A stretch of DNA of 11,775 bases. Origin: Bacilli bacterium (GTDB taxonomy: Bacteria; Bacillota_I; Bacilli_A; RF39; UBA660). The position numbers and the translations under genes are program-made. Shown here one piece after another: positions 1 to 7,464 of the stretch. Each line of letters begins with the position of its first letter. The first letter of the stretch is position 1. A model generated the notes under the pieces. The model saw only the letters and a program-made list of their open reading frames with translations. It was not told the DNA's origin and did no database searches. Where the stretch lies: assembly GCA_016296435.1 (NCBI GenBank), contig JAEDJI010000022.1:1-11775 (forward strand), in the 5' to 3' direction.

Positions 1-28
1 TCGTCCTTTGGTATCACCTTTTTATTTT
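1..28 (+). promoter_or_regulatory. 3' end of a T-box leader (partial), upstream of pheS
   Basis: The first bases read TCGTCCTT (1-8), then GGTATCACC (10-18), then a T-rich run (19-28). This order matches the end of a Bacillota T-box riboswitch. CGTCCTT would be the 3' arm of the antiterminator, and GGTATCACC followed by T's the 3' arm of the terminator. The 5' arm, which would contain the T-box itself (AGGTGGTACC-like), lies before the window. An AGGTGGTACC element would pair fully with GGTATCACCT using one G-U pair, so the missing element may carry UGGU, complementary to an ACCA tRNA end. Uncharged tRNA-Phe would then turn on pheST. The visible sequence and the synthetase downstream are direct observations; the missing half is inferred. 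Confidence 0.7.
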
Positions 29-40
29 AAGGAGGAAATT

Positions 41-1069
41 ATGGAAAATATTAAGAATCAAATGAATGATGCTTTTTCTAGTATTAATAGCCTTACTGAT
101 CTTGAATCCTTAAGAGTTAATTATATTGGTAAAAAGGGTATTATTACTGAGATGTATTCTAAAATGAAAGAATTATCTAATGAAGAAAAGAAAGAATATG
201 GTATGAAGGTTAATGAGTTAAGAGATTTTTTTAATAGTAAGTATGATCTTTTGAAGAGTGAACTTAATGAAAAGGCTCTTAATGAAAAATTAGATTCTGA
301 AATGATTGATGTAACTTTACCAGGTTATAGTTTTACTACTGGATCTGCTCATATTCTTGATAAAGTAATTGAAGAAATAGAGTCTTTTTATATGTCTATG
401 GGTTATGATGTGGTAGAAGGTCCTGAGGTTGAAAAAGACTTATATAATTTTGAAATGTTAAATCTACAAAAGGGACATCCTGCTAGAGATGCCCAAGATA
501 CTTTTTATATAAGTTCTGATGAAATACTTCTTAGATCACAAACCTCTCCAGTTCAAGTTAGAACTATGTTAGAAAAAAAAGGAGAACCTTTTAGAATAAT
601 ATGTCCTGGTAAAACATATCGTAGGGATTATGATGATGCCACTCATTCTCATCAATTTATGCAATGTGAAGGCATGATTGTAGATAAAGAAATATCTTTA
701 TCTGATTTAAAAGGTACTTTAGATTTAATGGCTAAACATCTATTTGGAGATAATGTTGTTACAAGATTTAGACCATCTTTTTATCCATTTACTGAGCCTA
801 GTGTTGAGTTTGATGTTTCTTGTTTTAAATGTAATGGAAAGGGTTGTAATGTTTGTAAAGGTACTACTTGGATAACTATTGGAGGAGCTGGTATTGTTCA
901 TCCAAATGTACTTAATATGGCAGGATATGATAGTGAAAAATATACTGGTTTTGCTTTTGGTTTTGGAATAGAAAGAATTGCAATGGTTAAGTATGAAGTA
1001 CCAGATGTAAGATGTTTTTATACCAATGATTTAAGAGTTTGTAATGAATTTGAAAGGAGGGGAGAATAA
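41..1069 (+). CDS. pheS: Phenylalanyl-tRNA synthetase alpha subunit
   Basis: Catalytic subunit of the cytoplasmic (alpha-beta)2 enzyme that charges tRNA-Phe with phenylalanine. The product is 342 residues, the normal length for the bacterial protein. Residues 1-85 are the helical, tRNA-contacting N-terminal region. A class II synthetase core follows, with motif 2 around GKTYRRDYDDATH (190-202) and the downstream QCEG, and motif 3 around GFGIERIAM (307-315). Residues 261-272 hold a four-cysteine CxxC..CxxC loop before TTW, as in many Bacillota PheS proteins, and it is not anomalous. The ATG at 41 is chosen because AAGGAGG at 29-35 lies five bases upstream. Upstream in-frame codons fall inside the T-box terminator and would not be used. 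The stop overlaps the pheT start by one base (TAATG), which implies translational coupling. Assignment is firm. Confidence 0.98.
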   Translation: MENIKNQMNDAFSSINSLTDLESLRVNYIGKKGIITEMYSKMKELSNEEKKEYGMKVNELRDFFNSKYDLLKSELNEKALNEKLDSEMIDVTLPGYSFTTGSAHILDKVIEEIESFYMSMGYDVVEGPEVEKDLYNFEMLNLQKGHPARDAQDTFYISSDEILLRSQTSPVQVRTMLEKKGEPFRIICPGKTYRRDYDDATHSHQFMQCEGMIVDKEISLSDLKGTLDLMAKHLFGDNVVTRFRPSFYPFTEPSVEFDVSCFKCNGKGCNVCKGTTWITIGGAGIVHPNVLNMAGYDSEKYTGFAFGFGIERIAMVKYEVPDVRCFYTNDLRVCNEFERRGE

Positions 1070-3435
1070 TGAAAATATCTACTAATTGGATTAATGATTA
1101 TGTAAAAATTGATGATCAAGATAAAATAGAACTTGCTGATAAGATAACAAATGCTGGTGTAAATATTGAGGAAGTAAAAGAGTATAAATTCAACAAATTA
1201 GTCGTTGGACAAATTATTGAATGTAAACGTCATCCGGGATCTGATCATTTAAATATATGCCAAGTTAATATTGGTGATAAAGTACAACAAATAATATGTG
1301 GTGCCGATAATGTATCTGAGGGAATCAAAGTAATTGTATCATTACCTGGTGCAGTTCTTCCGGGAAATTTTATAATTGAAGAAAGAAGTTTACTTGGAGT
1401 AAAATCATGTGGAATGATATGCGCTTTATATGAACTTGGTCTTGCAGATAAGGAACTTACTTATGATGATGGTATTCACATATTACCTGATGATGCAATT
1501 GTCGGAGATGATGCTTGTAAGTATATTGGAGTAGATGATACTATTTATACTTTAGATCTTAATCCAAATAGAAATGATTGCCTATCCCATTTAGGTTTTG
1601 CTTATGAGGCTTCATGTGTTTTAAATAGAAAGGTTAGTTTACCCAATACAAGTTATGATGAAATAGATGAAAGTATTAAAGATAATTTAAAATTAGTAGT
1701 AGATACTCCCCTTTGTAGTATGTATCAAACTAAAATAGTAAAAGATGTTGTTATTGGACCAAGCCCTGATTTTATAAAGAATAGATTGGAACAAGTAGGA
1801 ATGCGTTCTATTAACAATGTAGTAGATATATCTAATTATATAATGCTAGAGTATGGACAACCTCTTCATTTCTTTGATATGGATAAGGTTGGAGATACAA
1901 TTATTGTTAGAAACGCTAAAGAAAATGAACGTATTATTACTCTTGATAATGAGGAAAGAGAATTAATTGAATCAGATATAGTTATTGCTAATTCAAAACA
2001 AGCAATTGCAGTAGCGGGAGTTATGGGTGGAATTAATTCTGATATTGATTCAAATACTAAGAATATTATAATAGAAAGTGCAATATTTAACCCTTATAAT
2101 GTTAGATACACTTCGATTAGATTAGGTCTTAGAAGTGAAGCTTCATTAAGGTTTGAAAAGGGACTTAATTATGAGTATACTAATATGGCTCTTGATAGAG
2201 CATGTTATTTATTGGAAAAGTATGCAAGTGGTAAAGTATTAAAAGATAAGTTAATTTATGATAATGTTGACAAGAGTCCTAAAGTAGCAGAAGTATCTTT
2301 GGATAAGATAAATAAAGTATTAGGAATAAAGCTTTCTAATGATATAGTTTGTAGTATATTTGATAGATTAGGTTTTACTTATAAACTAGATAATGATAAG
2401 TATATTGTTACAATTCCTAATAGAAGAATGGATGTTTCTATAAGAGAAGATTTAATTGAGGAAATTGGTAGGTTTTATGGATATGATAAGTTAGTCAATA
2501 AGACTCCAGTTCTTCCTATTAAAAGTGGTGTTTATACTGGCAATATTGGTATTAGAAAAGATATTTCTAAAAGACTTAGGAGTTTGTCTTTGAATGAAGT
2601 TAAGACTTATACTTTAGTAGGTTCTAAAGAAATAAATATGTTTAATCAAGATGATCCTATTAAGTTATTGATGCCAATGAGTAATGATAAGATGTATGTA
2701 AGACAATGTTTAATACCATCTTTATTAAATGTCTATGATTATAATAATAAACGTGGTGTTAAGGATATAAATATATATGAAATAAGCAATGTGTATGATA
2801 AAGATTATAAAGAAACACAATTGCTTGGTATATTGATGTCTGGTAATTATATTGATTATAGTTTTGATGGTATTGGTATAAGAAATAATTTCTATGCTAT
2901 AAAGGGTGTAGTAGAAAATATTCTTAATTATCTTGGATATGATAAGAGATATAGATTTGTACCTTTAAAGGATAAAAAACAAATGCATCCAGGAATGAGT
3001 GCTAGTATATATATTGATAATGATTTAATAGGATATATTGGTAAACTTAGCCCTATGATAAGTAAAGATGATATTTATGTTTGTGAAATAAACTTATCTG
3101 TAGTGTTTGATAAGAAAAGTAAGAAGATTAAGTACAAAGAAATATCTAAGTATCCAGAAATAACAAAGGATGTAGCATTTATATTAGATAAGAATGTATT
3201 ATCTAGTGATGTTTTAAATGAAATAAGAAGAAATGGTAATAAGATATTGTCAAGTATTAAAGTATTTGATCTTTATGTTGGTGATAAGATAGATAAAAAT
3301 AAAAAATCAGTTGGATATTCACTTACATTCCAAGATGAAAATAGAACTTTAACTGATGAAGAGGTTGATAATGTATTCAAGACAATAATAGATAAAGTAT
3401 CTTCTAAGTTTAAGTGTGAAATAAGAGATAAATAA
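1069..3435 (+). CDS. pheT: Phenylalanyl-tRNA synthetase beta subunit
   Basis: Partner of PheS; it binds tRNA-Phe and edits mischarged Tyr-tRNA-Phe. The product is 788 residues, close to the usual ~800 of full-length bacterial PheT. Domains in order: a short N-terminal region; an EMAP/Arc1p-like tRNA-binding OB fold from about 40 to 150 (LVVGQIIECKRHPGSDHLNICQ region); the B3/B4 editing domain at about 215-385; the B5 domain at about 404-474 (ending in NRRMDVSIREDLIEEIGR); a catalytic-like domain; and the C-terminal ferredoxin-fold anticodon-binding domain from about 688 to the end (SKYPEITKDVAFIL). The start ATG at 1069 follows an AAAGGAGGGGA ribosome binding site (1053-1063) inside the end of pheS and overlaps the pheS stop. 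It forms one operon with pheS, presumably under the T-box at the window start. Confidence 0.98.
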   Translation: MKISTNWINDYVKIDDQDKIELADKITNAGVNIEEVKEYKFNKLVVGQIIECKRHPGSDHLNICQVNIGDKVQQIICGADNVSEGIKVIVSLPGAVLPGNFIIEERSLLGVKSCGMICALYELGLADKELTYDDGIHILPDDAIVGDDACKYIGVDDTIYTLDLNPNRNDCLSHLGFAYEASCVLNRKVSLPNTSYDEIDESIKDNLKLVVDTPLCSMYQTKIVKDVVIGPSPDFIKNRLEQVGMRSINNVVDISNYIMLEYGQPLHFFDMDKVGDTIIVRNAKENERIITLDNEERELIESDIVIANSKQAIAVAGVMGGINSDIDSNTKNIIIESAIFNPYNVRYTSIRLGLRSEASLRFEKGLNYEYTNMALDRACYLLEKYASGKVLKDKLIYDNVDKSPKVAEVSLDKINKVLGIKLSNDIVCSIFDRLGFTYKLDNDKYIVTIPNRRMDVSIREDLIEEIGRFYGYDKLVNKTPVLPIKSGVYTGNIGIRKDISKRLRSLSLNEVKTYTLVGSKEINMFNQDDPIKLLMPMSNDKMYVRQCLIPSLLNVYDYNNKRGVKDINIYEISNVYDKDYKETQLLGILMSGNYIDYSFDGIGIRNNFYAIKGVVENILNYLGYDKRYRFVPLKDKKQMHPGMSASIYIDNDLIGYIGKLSPMISKDDIYVCEINLSVVFDKKSKKIKYKEISKYPEITKDVAFILDKNVLSSDVLNEIRRNGNKILSSIKVFDLYVGDKIDKNKKSVGYSLTFQDENRTLTDEEVDNVFKTIIDKVSSKFKCEIRDK

Positions 3436-3445
3436 TCTCTTTTTT
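3423..3445 (+). terminator. Intrinsic terminator of pheST
   Basis: AAGAGAT (3423-3429) and ATCTCTT (3435-3441) form a perfect 7-bp stem with a 5-base loop, followed by a T run (3440-3445). The loop contains most of the pheT stop codon, so the last codons of pheT form the 5' arm. The stem is short and A/U-rich, so termination may be incomplete. A new promoter starts seven bases after the T run, which supports this as the operon boundary. Confidence 0.75.
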
Positions 3446-3451
3446 CATTCC

Positions 3452-3480
3452 TTGACTTCATTTAATCTTTTTGATATATT
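3452..3480 (+). promoter_or_regulatory. Sigma-A-type promoter of the flavoprotein operon
   Basis: TTGACT (3452-3457) and TATATT (3475-3480) are separated by 17 bases, and TG precedes the -10 by one base (TGATATATT), an extended -10. Each hexamer differs from consensus at one or two positions. The start of transcription would fall near 3486-3488, just before the GGAGGTG ribosome binding site, leaving a very short leader. Its position directly after the pheST terminator fits. Confidence 0.75.
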
Positions 3481-3503
3481 TAGTTTAGTTTTGGAGGTGT
3501 CCT

Positions 3504-4721
3504 ATGATAAGAGTAGCAGTTATTGGTGGAGGAGCATCAGGTCTTGTTGCTAGTATTTATGCTAAAAACCATAATACAGTTGTAGATTTATATGAAAAAA
3601 GTAATGAAATAGGTAAGAAAATACTAGTAACAGGTAATGGAAGATGTAATTATTTTAATGAAGATTTTACTAGTGATAAGTTTTATAGTTTTAATAATTA
3701 TGATCTTAGTAATATTATAAATACTAAAATGAAGAAAGAAATATTATCTTTTTTTGAATCAATTGGAATAATTCCTAGTATTAAAAATGGATATTATTAT
3801 CCAAGTTCTTTTAAAGCAAATAGTATTAGGTTATCATTAATAGATGAGCTTTATTCCAAAGGTGTTAATGTATTTACTAATAGTTTTGTTACTGAGATAA
3901 ATTATAGTGATAATGAAAAGTGTTTTTATATTTGTGTTGATAATGTATATAAAGCATATGATAAAGTAATTGTATCTACTGGCTCTTGCGCTTATGTTAA
4001 TAGTACTAATTCATATGATTTAATTAGAAAGTATCATAGTATAACACCTCTTTTACCAAGCCTTGTACCTCTTGTTGGAAAGGGTAATTATTTTAAACTT
4101 TGGAACGGAGTAAGATGCAATTGTGAGATTAGCTTATTCGATGATGAAAAAATTATTTTAAAAGAGATTGGTGAAATACAACTTACTGATTATGGAATAA
4201 GTGGAATATGTGTTTTTAATTTGAGTGGTTTTATAAATAAAATGCTGTATCAAAAGAAGAAAGTTTTTGTAAGAATTAATTTTATACCTTTTGTGATATG
4301 TGATCCTAATGAATGGTTTTTTTCCAGAAAAGAAATACTTGGTAATAGAACAATATATGAATTCTTAGTCACTATTTTAAATGAAAAATTAGTAGATACT
4401 ATTTTATATGTTAGTAATATATCTAAAGATACTGTAGTAAATGAACTTAGTTTTGATGAAATAAATACTATTATTTCTAATTTGGTTTCTTTTAAATTAG
4501 AGATTGTTTTTTCTAAAGATTTTTCTAGAGCTCAAGTATGTAATGGTGGTGTTTTTTTGAATGAAATAAATACAAATACTATGGAGTCTTTGAATATTAA
4601 GAATCTTTACATTACTGGAGAATTACTTGATGTTTGTGGAATATGTGGAGGATATAATTTAGGTTTTGCCTTTATAACAGGACTTTTATCAGGACTTGAT
4701 GCAGGAGGAAACAATGATTAA
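3504..4721 (+). CDS. BaiN/HI0933-like FAD-dependent oxidoreductase
   Basis: A cytoplasmic flavoprotein of the HI0933/YhiN/BaiN family (COG2081), often labelled an aminoacetone oxidase-family FAD-binding enzyme; the substrate in most bacteria is unknown. At 405 residues the length is typical. The N-terminus is a Rossmann dinucleotide fold, with GGGASG at 8-13 and the ribose-binding acidic residue E31 at the end of strand 2. The family signature ILVTGNGRCN is at 40-49. The C-terminus has the second FAD-contacting signature, TGELLDVCGICGGYNLGFAF, close to the usual GE(L/V)LDVDGxCGGYNLQ. GGAGGTG at 3493-3499 sits five bases before the ATG. The gene starts an operon with a second flavoprotein, which overlaps its last 8 bases. 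A bile-acid role, known for C. scindens BaiN, cannot be inferred here. The family is firm and the reaction unknown. Confidence 0.9.
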   Translation: MIRVAVIGGGASGLVASIYAKNHNTVVDLYEKSNEIGKKILVTGNGRCNYFNEDFTSDKFYSFNNYDLSNIINTKMKKEILSFFESIGIIPSIKNGYYYPSSFKANSIRLSLIDELYSKGVNVFTNSFVTEINYSDNEKCFYICVDNVYKAYDKVIVSTGSCAYVNSTNSYDLIRKYHSITPLLPSLVPLVGKGNYFKLWNGVRCNCEISLFDDEKIILKEIGEIQLTDYGISGICVFNLSGFINKMLYQKKKVFVRINFIPFVICDPNEWFFSRKEILGNRTIYEFLVTILNEKLVDTILYVSNISKDTVVNELSFDEINTIISNLVSFKLEIVFSKDFSRAQVCNGGVFLNEINTNTMESLNIKNLYITGELLDVCGICGGYNLGFAFITGLLSGLDAGGNND

Positions 4722-6291
4722 AGTAAGACAAATAAAAATAGACGTTAAAGAATATAGTTTTGATAATTTATATAATAAAGTTATAAAAAAGCTTGGGATT
4801 AAGTCTTCTGATGTTATTAATTTTAAAATTAATAAAAGGTCAATAGATGCAAGAGATAAGTCTTTTGTTTATTATGTATTTGAAGTTTTAGTAGAGTTAG
4901 TTTCTTATGAATTTATTAGGTTTTCTAATGATATAGTATGGTATGATGATGTTTCTTATTCTTTTTCTAATATAGGAAGCTCTAAGATAAATGAAAGAAT
5001 CGTAGTAGTAGGTTCTGGTCCTTGTGGCTTATTTTGTGCTTACAAATTAGCACAGTATGGATATAAACCTCTCATTATTGAAAGAGGAGAACAAACAAAT
5101 GATAGGATTTTGTCTGTTGAGAAGTTTTGGAATACTGGTATTTTAAATAAAGAATCTAATGTTGTTTTTGGAGAAGGAGGAGCTGGTACATTTTCTGATG
5201 GTAAGCTTAATACTTTAGTAAAAGATAAAAGAAATCTTATGAGTGAAGTATTTAAAATATTTGTAGAAAATGGTGCTCCACAAGAAATTACATATATAAA
5301 AAATCCTCATATTGGTACAGATTTACTTAGAAATATAATAGTTAATATGAGAAATAAAATAATAGAAATGGGCGGAGAGTTTAGATTTAGTACTAAGCTT
5401 ACTGATATTAATATATCTCATAATGAAGTTGTTAGTATTACAGTTAATGATAATGAGGTTATACCTTGTTCTATTTTAGTTCTTGCTATTGGTCATAGTG
5501 CTACTGATACTATAAAAATGCTTTATAATAAAGGAATAAATATGTCTAATAAACCTTTTGCAGTGGGTCTTAGAGTAATGCATGATCAAGAATTGATTAA
5601 TAAGAATCAGTATGGGGATTATTCAGTGTATCTTGAGCCTGCATCATATAAACTTACCCATGTAACTCCTGATAATCATGGTGTGTATTCATTTTGCATG
5701 TGTCCTGGTGGATATGTAGTTAATTCTTCATCTTTTGATGGTAAGTTAGTTATAAATGGAATGAGTAACTATAAAAGAGATAGTGGTGTTGCTAATTCAG
5801 CAATTGTTGTAAGTGTTAGTGAAAAAGATTATGGAAATAATTTATTTGATGGATTAAAATTCCAACAATCTTTAGAAGAAAAAGCATATAGAATTGGTAA
5901 TGGTTCTATTCCAGTACAAAGATATATAGATTTTAAAAATAATATATATAATGATAATTATAAAGTTAATGATTCTGTTATAAAGGGAAGTTATTCATAT
6001 GCTAATTTAAGAGAATTATTTCCATCTTATATAGTTAATAATTTTATATCAGGAATGGAATATTTTAATAGAAAAATACCAGGCTTTTCTAACGATGATG
6101 TACTTTTATTAGGGGTAGAGTCACGCACTTCATCTTCAATAAGAATAAAAAGAAATGAAGAGTATGAGTCAAATATTTCAGGTATATATCCTGCAGGAGA
6201 AGGCGCAGGGTATGCTGGTGGAATTACGACTTCTGCGATTGATGGAATTTTAGTATTCGAATCTATTGCTAGTAAGTATAAGCCATTGTAA
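4714..6291 (+). CDS. COG2509-type FAD-dependent dehydrogenase
   Basis: An uncharacterised FAD-dependent dehydrogenase family, 525 residues, typical for the group. Residues 1-90 form a separate N-terminal alpha/beta domain without a recognisable motif. A Rossmann FAD-binding fold begins at about 96: IVVVGSGPCG has the GxGxxG at 100-105, and the acidic E123 ends strand 2 in LIIERGE. GEGGAGTFSDGKLNT (153-167) is the family's second signature, and the C-terminal YPAGEGAGYAGGITTSAIDG contributes to the FAD site. There is no signal peptide or membrane segment, so it is cytoplasmic. The ATG at 4714 is chosen because AGGAGG (4703-4708) lies five bases upstream; in-frame ATGs at 4696 and 4699 precede that site and lack their own. 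The 8-base overlap with the upstream gene suggests coupled translation. The physiological substrate is not known. Confidence 0.88.
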   Translation: MIKVRQIKIDVKEYSFDNLYNKVIKKLGIKSSDVINFKINKRSIDARDKSFVYYVFEVLVELVSYEFIRFSNDIVWYDDVSYSFSNIGSSKINERIVVVGSGPCGLFCAYKLAQYGYKPLIIERGEQTNDRILSVEKFWNTGILNKESNVVFGEGGAGTFSDGKLNTLVKDKRNLMSEVFKIFVENGAPQEITYIKNPHIGTDLLRNIIVNMRNKIIEMGGEFRFSTKLTDINISHNEVVSITVNDNEVIPCSILVLAIGHSATDTIKMLYNKGINMSNKPFAVGLRVMHDQELINKNQYGDYSVYLEPASYKLTHVTPDNHGVYSFCMCPGGYVVNSSSFDGKLVINGMSNYKRDSGVANSAIVVSVSEKDYGNNLFDGLKFQQSLEEKAYRIGNGSIPVQRYIDFKNNIYNDNYKVNDSVIKGSYSYANLRELFPSYIVNNFISGMEYFNRKIPGFSNDDVLLLGVESRTSSSIRIKRNEEYESNISGIYPAGEGAGYAGGITTSAIDGILVFESIASKYKPL

Positions 6292-6316
6292 TAATTTTTA
6301 GTTTTTAATATATAAT
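6286..6316 (+). promoter_or_regulatory. Possible weak promoter of the ftsW-family gene
   Basis: A perfect TATAAT at 6311-6316 has TTGTAA (6286-6291) as a possible -35, with a long 19-base spacer. Transcription would start at about 6322-6325, on the ribosome binding site itself, giving an almost leaderless message. Perfect -10 hexamers are common by chance in DNA this AT-rich, and no terminator separates this gene from the upstream one, so read-through may be the main source of transcript. Confidence 0.3.
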
Positions 6317-6330
6317 TTTACTAGGTGATT

Positions 6331-7419
6331 ATGTTGCAAAAAAGATATAGAATTTTGCTTTTTATAGCTAGTATTGCCTTAGTAATTTTTGGAATAATAA
6401 TGATATATTCTGCTTCTTATATATGGGCTTCTTATAAGTTTAATGATAGTTTTAAATATGCTAAGCAACAATTATTATTCTTTATACTTGGTATCTTTCT
6501 TATTTATTTTGTTACTAAGATTGATTATAAAGTTTATTATAAAAAGGCAAATCTATTTTTATTTATTTGTCTTTTATTATTAGTTCTTGTTTTAATACCA
6601 GGAATTGGTGTAGTAAGAAATGGCTCACGCAGTTGGTTTGGTATTGGATCTTTTGGCATTCAACCAAGTGAGGCTGTTAAACTTGCAATGATTTTATGGG
6701 TTTCAAAATTTCTTAGTAATACCAATAAAATATATAAAGGTATTAAGCCAGTACTTCCAGTATTACTATTACTTATGTTAGTATTTGGTCTTATTATGCT
6801 ACAACCGGATTTTGGTACTGGAGCAATTCTTGTTATGGCAATTGTTGCACTTCTTTTTATCGCGGGAGTTAATATGAAGTATTTTTATATTCTTTTTGCA
6901 ATTGGGGTAGTAGGTTCAATAGGTTTAATTATAATTGCACCATATAGAATGTCTAGAATTACTTCCTTTTTAAATCCTTGGAATGATCCTTTAGGAAGTG
7001 GTTTTCAAATAATACAGAGTTTATATGCAATAGGCCCGGGTGGATTATTAGGATTTGGTTTTTTAAATTCTAGGCAAAAGCATTTCTATTTACCAGAACC
7101 ACAGACTGATTTTATTTTTTCTATCATTTGTGAGGAATTTGGAGTAATTGGTGCTTTATTTGTAGTATTAATGTTTTTTACAATTGCTTATTGTGGTATA
7201 AAATTAGCATTAAAAAAAGATAATTTATTTAAAAAATATTTAATATTTGGTCTTACTTTTCAAATAATATTTCAGGCAATATTAAATCTTTGTGTAGTGG
7301 TAGGATTAATACCTGTAACTGGAGTAACATTACCTTTCTTATCTTATGGCGGCTCTAGTTTACTAATTAGTATGTTAAGTATTGGACTTATTTTGAGTGT
7401 TAGCAAAAATGGTGATTAA
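6331..7419 (+). CDS. ftsW: FtsW/RodA/SpoVE-family (SEDS) glycan polymerase
   Basis: Integral membrane SEDS protein that polymerises lipid II into glycan strands together with a class B penicillin-binding protein. At 362 residues with about ten hydrophobic segments (the first at about 8-28), it has the family length. Signatures: NGSRSWFGIG (97-106), QPSEAVKLAM (111-120), LQPDFGTG (157-164), the SRQKHFYLPEPQTDFIF block (247-263) with the essential aspartate D260, and PFLSYGGSSLL near the C-terminus. The SRQK...YLPEP form favours FtsW/SpoVE over RodA. The residue before TD is Q where E. coli FtsW has H. AGGTGAT (6323-6329) is complementary to the 16S rRNA end and places the start at ATG 6331; the in-frame GTG at 6325 lies inside that site. 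It sits 39 bases after the flavoprotein gene, away from any division cluster. The exact paralogue (FtsW or SpoVE) is unsettled. Confidence 0.9.
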   Translation: MLQKRYRILLFIASIALVIFGIIMIYSASYIWASYKFNDSFKYAKQQLLFFILGIFLIYFVTKIDYKVYYKKANLFLFICLLLLVLVLIPGIGVVRNGSRSWFGIGSFGIQPSEAVKLAMILWVSKFLSNTNKIYKGIKPVLPVLLLLMLVFGLIMLQPDFGTGAILVMAIVALLFIAGVNMKYFYILFAIGVVGSIGLIIIAPYRMSRITSFLNPWNDPLGSGFQIIQSLYAIGPGGLLGFGFLNSRQKHFYLPEPQTDFIFSIICEEFGVIGALFVVLMFFTIAYCGIKLALKKDNLFKKYLIFGLTFQIIFQAILNLCVVVGLIPVTGVTLPFLSYGGSSLLISMLSIGLILSVSKNGD

Positions 7420-7428
7420 AATAAATGT

Positions 7429-7464
7429 AAAAAAGAGCAATATGTTTTATTATATTATTGCTCT
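7429..7464. terminator. Bidirectional terminator between convergent genes
   Basis: AGAGCAATA (7434-7442) and TATTGCTCT (7456-7464) form a perfect 9-bp stem with a 13-base loop. Read on the minus strand it is followed by a run of T's (complement of 7434-7429), a good terminator for the minus-strand gene, whose stop codon (7450-7452) lies in the loop. On the plus strand the stem is followed by AATTTT, a weaker tail that could still end the ftsW transcript. The genes end only 30 bases apart, so one shared hairpin is economical. Confidence 0.75.

Noticed and set aside
824-859. Four-cysteine loop in PheS as an unusual zinc site
   Set aside because: CxxCxGxGCxxC before a TxW is a common feature of Bacillota PheS proteins, not a novelty.
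3273-3461. Minus-strand open frame of 62 codons opposite the end of pheT
   Set aside because: It lies almost wholly antisense to the conserved FDX-ACB domain of PheT, has no convincing ribosome binding site and resembles no protein family.
4696-4713. Earlier ATG starts (4696, 4699) for the COG2509 gene
   Set aside because: They lie upstream of or inside the AGGAGG at 4703-4708, which is ideally spaced for the ATG at 4714.
6325-6330. GTG start for the ftsW-family gene
   Set aside because: The GTG is part of the AGGTGAT ribosome binding site, and the ATG at 6331 is correctly spaced.
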